Shown here one piece after another: positions 56,221 to 64,000 of a DNA stretch of 64,000 nt. This DNA comes from Pseudomonas fragi. GTDB taxonomy: Bacteria > Pseudomonadota > Gammaproteobacteria > Pseudomonadales > Pseudomonadaceae. Below the pieces are notes generated by a model that did no database searches, was not told the origin of the DNA, and worked only from the letters and a program-made list of their open reading frames with translations. The translations under genes were made by a program, and so were the position numbers. Location: assembly GCF_002269505.1 (NCBI RefSeq), contig NZ_NQKQ01000011.1, positions 62,001 through 126,000 on the forward strand, given 5' to 3'. The first letter of the stretch is position 1; every line of letters begins with the position of its first letter.

Positions 56221-57732
56221 TCAGTGGTTGAACAGCGCCATCACGGCCGGCGGCTTGTCGGGCACATAACGGTCGTCTTTGGGCACATCATTGCCAGCGC
56301 CAAGGCCGCCACCCAACGCTGTCACCAACTCGGCATGAGCACTCAGGCGGGCCGCCTGGACCTGTTGCTGGATCTGCTGCTGCTTGAACAAGAGGGTCTG
56401 GGCATTAAGCACGTTGAGGTAGTCGGTCAATCCGCGCTGGAACGCGACCACGGCGATGTCGTAGGTTTTTTGCGCGGCCTGCACCGATTCGGCAGCGAAG
56501 ACCTGCTGTTTTTCCATCGACTCGCGTTTGATCAACTGGTCGGAAATGCCCTTTAGCGCAATCACCAACGTCTGGTTGTACTTGGCCACGGCCATGTCAT
56601 AACCGCCAGAAGCCACACCCAGCTCCGAGCGCAGTCGACCACCGTCAAATATCGGCAGCGAGATTGCCGGGCCAACGTTGTAATTGAGCTTTTTGCCGGT
56701 CAGAAAACCCAGCGCGCTGCCACCGGTGGCCATAAAGCCGATGCTGCCCACCAGGTCTACGTTGGGGTAGAAACCGGCGTGCGCCACATCGATGCCGCGG
56801 GCCTGTGCTGCCACTTCCCAGCGGCTGGCAACCACGTCCGGGCGTTGCCCCAACAATTGCGCAGGCAAGGTCGATGGCAACTTGAGGGCCGTGTTCAAGG
56901 CAAGGGTCGGACGCTTCAGCCGTGCGCCATCGCCCGGGCCTTTGCCTGCCAACGCCGCAAGCTGGTTGCGGGTCAGGGCGATTTCTTCTTCCTGGGCATC
57001 AATCTGACGATGGATCTCGGGCAGCGGCGCTTGCGCCTGGCTGACCTCAAAATGGGTACCGATGCCACCGTCCAGACGCTTTTGCGCCAGGTCGAGAATT
57101 TGCTCTTGCTGATGCAAGGTCGATTCGACGATATCGAGCTGGGCGTAATGCAGCGACAGCTGGATGTAGGCGCGAATCACGTTGTTCTGCAGTTCGAGCT
57201 GGGCCTGACGACCTTCGGCAACACTCATGTGCGCCATGTCCACGGCCTGTTCGCTGGCATTGCTTTCGCGGCCCCACAGGTCCAGGGCAAAACTGAAGCC
57301 CAGCGCAGCGTTGTTGTCCCAGGTTGTGGAGTTGTCCAGCGCGCCCGGGCCATAGAATTGGTCCGACGGCCAGTTGTGCCGTTTGAGCGTCGACTCACCG
57401 TTTATTTGCAGCGACTCGGCCGACTCGGCAACACCGGCCATGGCTCTGGCCTGACGCACACGGGCTGCAGCCATTGCCATCGTTGGGCTACCCTGTACGG
57501 CAAGGCTGATCCACTCATCCAGTTGCGGGTCGCCATAAGCGTGCCACCATTGGGCTTTGGGCCAGTTTGCGTCTTTCGCGGCGCTTTGAATCGCCTCGTC
57601 GGTGGCCAAGGCATTGGCGGGAAGCATGCTGCCCTTGGGCGCAATGCCTCCAAAACCGATGCAGCCGTTTAATGCTAACGATAAAGCCAGAACACTGAGG
57701 GCTTTGAGCTCTCTGCTGATGCGACGCTGCAC
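56221..57732 (-). CDS. Outer-membrane efflux lipoprotein (OprM/NodT family)
   Basis: The product is a TolC-fold lipoprotein with signal LKALSVLALSLALNGC (lipobox LNGC), two OEP repeats with long helices (about 60-260 and 270-470), and motifs QAQAPLPEIHRQIDAQEEEI, LLGQRPDVVASRWEVAAQ and LGFLTGKKLNYNVGPAISLP. I prefer the GTG at 57732, which gives a normal signal peptide of about 25 residues. The open frame to 57801 adds 23 polar residues before it. It begins the efflux operon and is divergent from a LysR gene. Confidence 0.88.
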   Translation of the reverse strand: MQRRISRELKALSVLALSLALNGCIGFGGIAPKGSMLPANALATDEAIQSAAKDANWPKAQWWHAYGDPQLDEWISLAVQGSPTMAMAAARVRQARAMAGVAESAESLQINGESTLKRHNWPSDQFYGPGALDNSTTWDNNAALGFSFALDLWGRESNASEQAVDMAHMSVAEGRQAQLELQNNVIRAYIQLSLHYAQLDIVESTLHQQEQILDLAQKRLDGGIGTHFEVSQAQAPLPEIHRQIDAQEEEIALTRNQLAALAGKGPGDGARLKRPTLALNTALKLPSTLPAQLLGQRPDVVASRWEVAAQARGIDVAHAGFYPNVDLVGSIGFMATGGSALGFLTGKKLNYNVGPAISLPIFDGGRLRSELGVASGGYDMAVAKYNQTLVIALKGISDQLIKRESMEKQQVFAAESVQAAQKTYDIAVVAFQRGLTDYLNVLNAQTLLFKQQQIQQQVQAARLSAHAELVTALGGGLGAGNDVPKDDRYVPDKPPAVMALFNH

Positions 57733-57954
57733 TGCTGCAAATTCCTGAAAGGAGGGGGGATGAGGCTTGAGATAGAGAAGTCTATGGCTTGGCGGGCACA
57801 ACGATAAGCGGGCATAAATGTGAATCTTTATTACCGTTCTTGGGATAATCCGTTGGTCGAATGAAATGCGGCCTGTAAAGCCTGAAACTTCATGTCACAA
57901 TTTGTTGCTGTGTAATTGGTTGCTGTCCCCTATATCGCCCCTTGAGAGCACTTC

Positions 57955-58887
57955 ATGGACACTTTGCAAAACATGCGCGCCTTCAGTTGTGTGGCCGAAG
58001 CCGGAAGTTTCACGGCCGCAGCCGCCATGCTGGACACCACCACGGCCAACGTCTCGCGCGCGGTCTCCAACCTTGAGGCCCACCTGCAAACACGCCTGCT
58101 TAACCGCACCACCCGGCGCATCGCCCTGACTGAGGCCGGTAAACGCTACTTACAGCGTTGCGAGCAAATCCTGGCCTATGTCGAAGAAGCCGAAGCCGAG
58201 GCCAGCGACGCCCACTCGCGCCCCGCCGGGCAACTGAAAGTGCACACCATGACCGGCATCGGCCAGCACTTCGTGATCGACGCCATTGCCCGCTACCGCA
58301 AGGCCCACCCGGATGTGACCTTCGACCTGACCCTGGCCAACCGCGTGCCGGATCTGCTCAACGAGGGCTATGACGTGTCCATCGTGCTGGCCAGTGAACT
58401 GCCGGACTCGGGCTTTGTGTCCCAGCGTCTGGGCATTACCTACAGCATCGTCTGTGCATCGCCTGCTTATGTAAAAGCCAACGGTACGGCCAGCAAGCCC
58501 AGTGACCTGCTCAACCACTCCTGCCTGCGCCTGGTCAGCCCGGTGATTGCCCTGGACAAATGGGTGTTCGAAGGCCCGGAAGGCCAGGAAATGGTGCTGA
58601 TCAATTCTTCGCCGTTTCTGGTCAACTCGGCCGACGCGATGAAAACTGCGATCACCAGCGGCATGGGCGTCGGCGTGCTGCCGGTTTACGCCGCCATCGA
58701 AGGCCTGCGCAACGGCACGCTGGTGCGCATGCTGCCCAAGTATCGCTCTCAGGAACTGAACCTGTACGCCATCTACCCGTCGCGCCAGTACCTGGATGCC
58801 AAGATCAAGACCTGGGTCGAATACCTGAAAAGCTCGTTGCCGGAAATTCTGGCGGCGCATCAGACTGAACTGGCCACCTATAGCTGA
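57955..58887 (+). CDS. LysR-family regulator, likely of the AaeXAB-like efflux operon
   Basis: The 310-residue product has the LysR HTH (MRAFSCVAEAGSFTAAAAML, NVSRAVSNLEAHLQTRLLNRTTRRIALTEAG) and effector domain. The NRTTRRIALTEAGKRYL form is that of the CrgA/AaeR-like group. It is divergent from the outer-membrane factor gene, as aaeR is from aaeXAB in E. coli, so it probably activates the pump in response to aromatic acids. The 222-base gap between the coding starts should hold its site; I did not pick a single T-N11-A among several. Confidence 0.9.
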   Translation: MDTLQNMRAFSCVAEAGSFTAAAAMLDTTTANVSRAVSNLEAHLQTRLLNRTTRRIALTEAGKRYLQRCEQILAYVEEAEAEASDAHSRPAGQLKVHTMTGIGQHFVIDAIARYRKAHPDVTFDLTLANRVPDLLNEGYDVSIVLASELPDSGFVSQRLGITYSIVCASPAYVKANGTASKPSDLLNHSCLRLVSPVIALDKWVFEGPEGQEMVLINSSPFLVNSADAMKTAITSGMGVGVLPVYAAIEGLRNGTLVRMLPKYRSQELNLYAIYPSRQYLDAKIKTWVEYLKSSLPEILAAHQTELATYS

Positions 58888-58980
58888 TTGCGACTTTGTG
58901 GGAGCGGGCCAAGGATTGGCAGCGGACGGGCGAGAATGTTAGCGTGCTTACATTCCCGACAGCCGATGAGTCTTGTTCAG

Positions 58981-59970
58981 ATGAGCCTTTCCAGCACCAA
59001 GAAAACCGTTCTTGCCTTCAGCCGCGTCACCCCCGAGATGATCGAGCGCCTGCAACAGGATTTCAACGTCATCGCGCCCAACCCCAAGCTGGGCGATATC
59101 AATGCCCAGTTCGAAGAGGCACTGCCCCACGCCCACGGTCTGATCGGCGTCGGCCGCAAACTCGGGCGCAAGCAGCTGGAAAATGCCCGGCAGCTGGAGG
59201 TCGTCTCCAGCGTCTCGGTGGGTTACGACAACTACGATGTCGATTACTTCAACGAACGCGGCATCATGCTCACCAATACCCCGGATGTGCTGACCGAAAG
59301 CACCGCCGACCTGGGTTTTACCCTGATCATGAGCAGCGCCCGTCGGGTCGCCGAGCTGGACGCCTGGACCAAGGCCGGCCAGTGGCAAGCCAGCGTGCCG
59401 CCGGCCCTGTTTGGCAGCGATGTGTACGGCAAGACCTTGGGCATTGTCGGCATGGGTAATATCGGCGCAGCCGTTGCCCGTCGCGGCCGCCTGGGTTTCA
59501 ACATGCCAATCCTGTACAGCGGCAACAGCCGCAAGGCCGCACTTGAACAAGAATTGGGCGCACAATTTCGCAGCCTCGACCAGTTGCTGGCCGAAGCTGA
59601 TTTCGTCTGTCTGGTCGTGCCCCTGAGCGAAAAGACCCGGCACCTGATCAGCCAGCGCGAACTCAAGCTGATGAAGCCAAGCGCCATTCTGGTGAATATC
59701 TCCCGTGGCCCGGTGGTCGACGAACCGGCACTGATCGAAGCCCTGCAAAACGGCACCATTCGCGGCGCCGGCCTGGACGTTTACGAGAAAGAACCGCTAA
59801 GCGAGTCACCGCTGTTCGCGTTGAAAAACGCCGTGACCCTGCCCCATATCGGCTCGGCCACCCACGAAACCCGTGAGGCGATGGCCAACCGCGCCCTGAC
59901 CAACCTGCGCAGCGCCCTGCTGGGCGAACGCCCGCAAGATCTGGTCAACCCGCAGGTGTTCAAGGGCTGA
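58981..59970 (+). CDS. ghrB: D-2-hydroxyacid dehydrogenase (GhrB/TkrA type)
   Basis: The product (329 residues from the ATG at 58981) is an NAD(P)H-dependent D-isomer-specific dehydrogenase reducing glyoxylate, hydroxypyruvate or 2-ketogluconate. It shows the substrate loop VSVGYDNYD, the nucleotide motif GIVGMGNIGAAVARRG, and catalytic Arg in NISRGPVVDE, Glu in DVYEKEPL and His in LPHIGSAT. An upstream ATG at 58966 is possible; neither has a strong binding site. A truncated REP lies in the upstream gap (about 58896). The symbol is from family resemblance; the real substrate is open. Confidence 0.85.
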   Translation: MSLSSTKKTVLAFSRVTPEMIERLQQDFNVIAPNPKLGDINAQFEEALPHAHGLIGVGRKLGRKQLENARQLEVVSSVSVGYDNYDVDYFNERGIMLTNTPDVLTESTADLGFTLIMSSARRVAELDAWTKAGQWQASVPPALFGSDVYGKTLGIVGMGNIGAAVARRGRLGFNMPILYSGNSRKAALEQELGAQFRSLDQLLAEADFVCLVVPLSEKTRHLISQRELKLMKPSAILVNISRGPVVDEPALIEALQNGTIRGAGLDVYEKEPLSESPLFALKNAVTLPHIGSATHETREAMANRALTNLRSALLGERPQDLVNPQVFKG

Positions 59971-59981
59971 CGCAAGGTCTG

Positions 59982-60070
59982 TTGTGGGAGCGGGCTTGCT
60001 CGCGATTGGATCGCCGAGGTGTGATTGATACACCGCGTCGCTGCCATCGCGAGCAAGCCCGCTCCCACAA
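59982..60070. repeat. REP pair (GTGGGAGCGGGCTTGCTCGCGA family)
   Basis: TTGTGGGAGCGGGCTTGCTCGCGAT and ATCGCGAGCAAGCCCGCTCCCACAA are inverted, complete copies separated by 39 bases, a textbook REPIN between convergent ghrB and the EamA gene. Confidence 0.92.
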
Positions 60071-60084
60071 GATGGGGGCCGTCC

Positions 60085-60981
60085 TCACGCCAGCTTTGCC
60101 TGCAGGGCCACCGGCTTGGGTTTACGAAACACCAGCACATTGCCCAGCATCACCAGCACCAACCCGGCCAACGCCGGGGGGGTCCACTGGTAGCCTTCGG
60201 CAAAGGCCGACACATTCAGCGCCACCAGCGGGAACAATACCGTGCAGTAAGCAGCGCGCTCCGGGCCCATGCGCCCGACCAGTGTCAGGTACGCGGTAAA
60301 GCCGATCACCGAACCCGGTATCACCAGGTACAACAGCGAACCGATATAGCGCGTGTTCCATTCCATATCGAACGGGATACCCCTTAGCGCGCAGTACACC
60401 GCCAGCATGCTGGCACCATAAAGCATGCCCCAGGCGTTGGTGGTCAGCGGCTTGAGTCCGGCTTTCTGTTGCAGGCTCGACAGCATATTGCCCGCCGAAA
60501 AACACAGGGTACCAATCAACGCCAGCCCGAGCCCGAGGGCAATGTGCGGCGTCGCGGCATGCCCGCTCAACTCCGGCCAGAACAGCAAGCCCAACCCGAA
60601 CATCCCCAATGCACCGCCAGCAATCACGTTGCGGGCGATTTTCTGCTTGAAGAAAATCCGCGCATTCAGCGCGTTCCACAGCGTGGCGGTAGAAAACACC
60701 ACCGCGATCAGCCCCGTGGTCACCCACTGGCTGGCGGTCAAAAAGCACATAAAGTTGACGCAAAACAGGCACAGCCCCTGGGCCAGGCAAATCATGTGCC
60801 CGCGCCGGTTCATCACCTGCAACTTGCGGCTGAGTAACAGCACGGCAAACAGCACCAGCGCAGCCAGGCCAAAGCGGTAAACGATGGACACCGGTATCGC
60901 CACCACCCCCAATTGCAACTTGAGGGCGATCCAGGTGGTGCCCCAGATCAAGACAGTCATCACATACAAGAACAGGTTCAT
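60085..60981 (-). CDS. EamA/DMT-family transporter
   Basis: The 298-residue product has ten membrane helices in two EamA repeats, with the N-terminal MNLFLYVMTVLIWGTTWIAL and the second-repeat MLYGASMLAVYCALRG and LVGRMGPERAAYCTVLFPLV. Members export amino acids or other metabolites. The ATG at 60981 has GGAG with a 6-base spacer (GGAGTGCGCC); the open frame upstream overlaps the divergent AraC gene. That regulator, 118 bases away, is its probable controller. Confidence 0.9.
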   Translation of the reverse strand: MNLFLYVMTVLIWGTTWIALKLQLGVVAIPVSIVYRFGLAALVLFAVLLLSRKLQVMNRRGHMICLAQGLCLFCVNFMCFLTASQWVTTGLIAVVFSTATLWNALNARIFFKQKIARNVIAGGALGMFGLGLLFWPELSGHAATPHIALGLGLALIGTLCFSAGNMLSSLQQKAGLKPLTTNAWGMLYGASMLAVYCALRGIPFDMEWNTRYIGSLLYLVIPGSVIGFTAYLTLVGRMGPERAAYCTVLFPLVALNVSAFAEGYQWTPPALAGLVLVMLGNVLVFRKPKPVALQAKLA

Positions 60982-61099
60982 GGCGCACTCCAGACAATGG
61001 CCTTCAGTCTGGGCCTGCTGCGGTGCGCGCACTTGCAGATTCTTGCGCTTTTGTTGGCCCGGGGCTGGCAGCCGCAGCGCGACGGAGTAGGATGCGAAC

Positions 61100-61972
61100 A
61101 TGCCCGCATTCGATACCCTGCAAGTCTTCCAGTCCATGAACAGCTCGCCCAATGCCCGTCTGGAGCACAGTGCCGAACTGGGTGAAGGCATGGCTGCCGC
61201 TTTGTGGACCAACCACCACGATGCCCGTGAATATGAAGCACCGACGCACCACACCTTGTCGTGCTACATCTCCGGCGGCACCGGCACTTTCAGGCGCGAA
61301 CAACCGGGCGCCAAGGGCTCACCGGGCAAGCTCTGCGTGCTGCCCGCCGATCATCAATCGGCGTGGGTGATCAATGGCGCAATACGCCTGGCCCATGTGT
61401 ATGTCAGCCAGGAGCAATTTGCCCTGGGCTGCATCGCCCTGCTCGACCGCGAACCGCGGGAGATGCAACTGCGGGAACTGACCTTTCAGGATGACGAGCA
61501 GCAAACCCGCCGCTTTCATCAACTGATCCAGACCAACTGGGACGAACCCGGCGAACGCCTGCTCACCAGCAGCCTGGCCAGCGCCCTGCTCGACCATGCC
61601 GTACTGAGCCAGGTGGGCCTGCGCGAAGGGTTGCAACTCAAGGGCGGGCTTGCGGCCTTTCAGCGGCGCCAGCTAATCGAGTACATCGAACACCAATTGG
61701 CCGAGCCGTTGAGCATCGGCCACCTGGCAGCGCAGTGCGCGCTATCGCCATACCACTTTGCGCGCATGTTCCGCGAAAGCTTTGGCGTCCCGCCCCATCA
61801 ATACCTGCTGGCCCGCCGCCTGGCCCGTGCCCGCGACCTGCTGCGCAACAGCACGCTGGCGCTGGGTGACGTGGCACTGGCCTGTGGTTTCGCCAGCGCC
61901 AGCCACTTCGCCAACCGCTTCAAGCAAAGCCTGGGCGGCACGCCGGGGGAGTATCGGGCGGTGTTCCGGTAA
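61100..61972 (+). CDS. AraC-family transcriptional regulator
   Basis: The 290-residue product has an N-terminal cupin-like ligand domain (about 30-165) and a C-terminal pair of helix-turn-helix motifs (about 190-285; LSIGHLAAQCALSPYHFARMFRESFGVPPHQYL and LALGDVALACGFASASHFANRFKQSLGGTPGEYR, in pieces). It is divergent from the EamA transporter and convergent with the TonB receptor, from which it is 11 bases away. Control of the transporter is the simplest reading. The ligand is unknown. Confidence 0.9.
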   Translation: MPAFDTLQVFQSMNSSPNARLEHSAELGEGMAAALWTNHHDAREYEAPTHHTLSCYISGGTGTFRREQPGAKGSPGKLCVLPADHQSAWVINGAIRLAHVYVSQEQFALGCIALLDREPREMQLRELTFQDDEQQTRRFHQLIQTNWDEPGERLLTSSLASALLDHAVLSQVGLREGLQLKGGLAAFQRRQLIEYIEHQLAEPLSIGHLAAQCALSPYHFARMFRESFGVPPHQYLLARRLARARDLLRNSTLALGDVALACGFASASHFANRFKQSLGGTPGEYRAVFR

Positions 61973-61983
61973 CGCCGGCGGCC

Positions 61984-64000
61984 TTAGAACTCCAGAGTGC
62001 TGGAAAACGTGAGTTGCCGCGCATCGCCGATGGACACGAACGTGCGGCTGGCTGCCGAGGTGTAGTACGTGCGGTCGAAGAGGTTTTTGACGTTGACCTG
62101 GAACTTGACCTTTTGCCCTTCAACCTTGGTGTCGTAGGTGGCAAAGGCATCTGCCACGGTGTAGCCCGGCAGGTCGAAGTCGTTCAGGGCATCCCCCGCC
62201 CGTTCGCCTACATAGCGCGCACCCGCGCCTATGCGCAGTTTGTCACCGCCCACGATGCTGCCAAAGTCATACACCGCCGACAGCGAACCGCTGTTCTTGG
62301 CCACGTTCTGCAGGCGCATGCCCTGGTAGGTGGTGTCTTTGGTCACTTCGGCATCGGTGTAGGCATAGCTGCCGATCAGGCTCCACTGGTCCGTCAACTG
62401 ACCGCTGACGTCCAGTTCCAGACCCCGCGAACGAACTTCACCCGCGGCCGAATAGGCGGTGACATCGTCCACCGTCGAAGACACCAATACATTGCGCTTT
62501 TTGATGTCGTACAAGGCCAGGGTGCCGGTGATGCGGCCCGGGATATCCAGCTTGGCCCCCAGTTCCCAGGATTTCGACTGCTCCGGCGCGATGGAGGAGT
62601 CCAGTACCACGCCGCCCGTCAGCGGAGCGATCGAGGAGTTGGGCTTGAACGATTCGGTATAGCTGCCATAGAACGACAGTTCATCGGTGTAGCGGTACAC
62701 CAGCCCGGCCCGCGGAATCCATTTCACCCCGTTGGTATCGGTGCTGGCCTTGAACGGAATGCTTTTGCCCGCCAGTTGGTCGTATTTCTGAAAGCGTGCG
62801 CCCGCCACCAGAATCCATTGGTCGGTGAGATGGATCGAGTCCTGGGCGAACAGCGAATCACTGCGCAGCAGATCAGTCTGGTTGCTGTCGCTGGCGCTCA
62901 CGGTGGTACCAGCGACTTCATTGCCATACACCGGGTTTTCGTAATTGAAGGTGGACTGGCTGTCCTGGCGGATCAGCTCGGCACGGTAGATTTTGCGGTA
63001 TTCGTCGTCCACGCCAAACACCAGGTCATGCTGCATGCCAGCAGCCTGAACCTTGCCCTGCAAGCTGAAGGTGCTGAAGCGATCGGTGGTGATCGCGCCT
63101 TTGGTGCCGTCCATTTTGCGCGTCAGGGTGCCGTCGGAGTTGACCTTGGTAACCCGAACCTGGCTGGCGTCATAGGTTTCACGGTTCCAGCTGTAACCGA
63201 AATGGGCTTTCCAGTCGTCGTTGAGGTCGTGATCGACTTCAAGGCGGTACAGGTCCGAGCGCCCTTCCATGTTGTTGAACGGCTCGTCCAGGCGGCGAGT
63301 GGCCGGAATGTCCAGCGGATGATTGGTCGCCGGATTGATGGCCGTGCCACGGTCGAACGGGGTCAGAAATTCGCGATGCTCATACGCCAGCAGTACCTGA
63401 GTGTTGTCGCCATACCAGGCCAGCGACGGCGCGATCAGGGTTTCGCGATGCACACCAAAATTGCGCCAGTAATCTTCGTCTTCATGGTCGATGATCATCC
63501 GGTAGGCCAGCCCCGAATCACCCAGCGGCCCGGTGCTGTCGAGGCTGCCGCCCCCGCCGTTTTTACCCGCACCGTAGGTTGAGCCGCGCACTGTCACAGC
63601 GTTGTACTGCTCCAGCTGCGGCTTTTTGCTGACCACGTTGACGACACCGCCCGGGTCCTGAATCCCGTAGAGCAGCGAGGCCGGGCCCTTGAGCACCTCG
63701 ACCCGCTCAGTGGCAGCGTTCATGGCCCGGCCCTGCACCAACGGCATGCCGTCGCGCATGATCGAGCCGTCTCGGTTATCGCCAAAGCCGCGCTTCATCA
63801 CCGAGTCCTGGGTGCTGCCCAGCGTGTTGCCCTGGGTGATGCCGCTGACATTGTTCAGGGCATCATCCAGATTGCGCGGTGCCTGGTCGCGAATCACCTG
63901 GGCGGCAACCACGTTGATGGTTTGCGGCACTTCCATGGACGAGCCCGTACCGCGCATCACCGAAGTGGTGGCTGGCGGCTGGTAGCTGGTGTCGGTTGAG
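61984..64000 (-). CDS. TonB-dependent siderophore receptor, C-terminal part
   Basis: The gene runs off the right edge, so its N-terminus (signal peptide, signalling or TonB-box region) is missing. The visible 672 or so codons include the plug domain (SMEVPQTINVVAAQVIRDQ, DDALNNVSGITQGNTLG, VEVLKGPASLLYGIQDPGGV) and the 22-strand barrel ending in the usual aromatic residue (LTFSSTLEF). VNVVSKKPQ and GRITGTLALYDIKKRNVLVS are typical of FhuA/FpvA-type ferric-siderophore receptors. The ATG at 63958-63960 is internal, as coding continues upstream of it. Iron (Fur) control is expected, but the promoter is outside the window. Confidence 0.93.
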   Translation of the reverse strand, partial: STDTSYQPPATTSVMRGTGSSMEVPQTINVVAAQVIRDQAPRNLDDALNNVSGITQGNTLGSTQDSVMKRGFGDNRDGSIMRDGMPLVQGRAMNAATERVEVLKGPASLLYGIQDPGGVVNVVSKKPQLEQYNAVTVRGSTYGAGKNGGGGSLDSTGPLGDSGLAYRMIIDHEDEDYWRNFGVHRETLIAPSLAWYGDNTQVLLAYEHREFLTPFDRGTAINPATNHPLDIPATRRLDEPFNNMEGRSDLYRLEVDHDLNDDWKAHFGYSWNRETYDASQVRVTKVNSDGTLTRKMDGTKGAITTDRFSTFSLQGKVQAAGMQHDLVFGVDDEYRKIYRAELIRQDSQSTFNYENPVYGNEVAGTTVSASDSNQTDLLRSDSLFAQDSIHLTDQWILVAGARFQKYDQLAGKSIPFKASTDTNGVKWIPRAGLVYRYTDELSFYGSYTESFKPNSSIAPLTGGVVLDSSIAPEQSKSWELGAKLDIPGRITGTLALYDIKKRNVLVSSTVDDVTAYSAAGEVRSRGLELDVSGQLTDQWSLIGSYAYTDAEVTKDTTYQGMRLQNVAKNSGSLSAVYDFGSIVGGDKLRIGAGARYVGERAGDALNDFDLPGYTVADAFATYDTKVEGQKVKFQVNVKNLFDRTYYTSAASRTFVSIGDARQLTFSSTLEF

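Noticed and set aside
62014..63582. Plus-strand open frame of 522 codons
   Set aside because: Antisense to the TonB-dependent receptor, whose plug and barrel motifs are clear on the other strand.

Overview
The window is chromosomal DNA from a gammaproteobacterium that I place in Pseudomonas, probably the fluorescens-type lineages. The reasons are the gene content and order (purL/mltF, pdxJ-recO-era-rnc-lepB-lepA, lptFG/pepA-holC-valS, yejK/HU, aapJQMP, moaCDE), the GC-rich codon usage, and several families of Pseudomonas-type REP palindromes between genes. I cannot name a species. No rRNA, tRNA, insertion sequence or CRISPR array was seen.

Layout. 1-12.4 kb is housekeeping: purine synthesis (purL, cut by the left edge), murein recycling (mltF), then a long minus-strand block for vitamin B6, DNA repair, ribosome/RNA maturation and protein export (pdxJ, recO, era, rnc, lepB, lepA), ending with the LPS export permeases lptG/lptF. 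Where Pseudomonas usually has a DUF4845 gene between lepB and rnc, only a C-terminal remnant is left. 12.7-21.5 kb is mostly plus strand: pepA-holC-(small ORF)-valS-rlmF, an HU protein, and yejK coupled to a membrane-anchored glutaredoxin. 21.5-25.2 kb is accessory: a GIY-YIG protein, a SnoaL-like protein, a CynX-type exporter with a GntR regulator, and an MqsR/MqsA toxin-antitoxin pair. 25.3-32.1 kb holds the general amino-acid ABC transporter aapJQMP, the esterase gene estB and the helicase gene rhlB.

32.1-42.2 kb is the clear foreign island. It is a visibly AT-richer P-type (VirB) type IV secretion operon on the minus strand, in the order virB2, virB3-virB4 fusion, virB5, virB6, a 45-codon virB7 lipoprotein, virB8, virB9, virB10, virB11 and a terminal lipoprotein. 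The genes overlap tightly from virB6 to virB11. I see no VirD4 coupling protein, relaxase, VirB1 transglycosylase or integrase. The coding strand carries one run of 11 G (virB10) and three runs of 8 G (virB6, and virB4 twice), which looks like slippage-prone contingency DNA. The island lies between two convergent core transcripts, rhlB and moaCDE.

42.2-64 kb is mixed: molybdopterin synthesis (moaC-D-E), a YdcZ-type membrane protein, a PhoH-family ATPase, a degenerate polysaccharide deacetylase, yaaA, an SDR enzyme, several LysR regulators each beside a transporter, an AaeXAB-like efflux cluster with its own outer-membrane factor, a 2-hydroxyacid dehydrogenase, an EamA exporter opposite an AraC regulator, and a TonB-dependent siderophore receptor cut by the right edge.

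The most notable observation is the VirB system without a coupling protein and with homopolymeric G tracts in three of its genes. This suggests a dedicated, possibly phase-variable secretion or surface machine rather than a conjugation apparatus; that function is inference.
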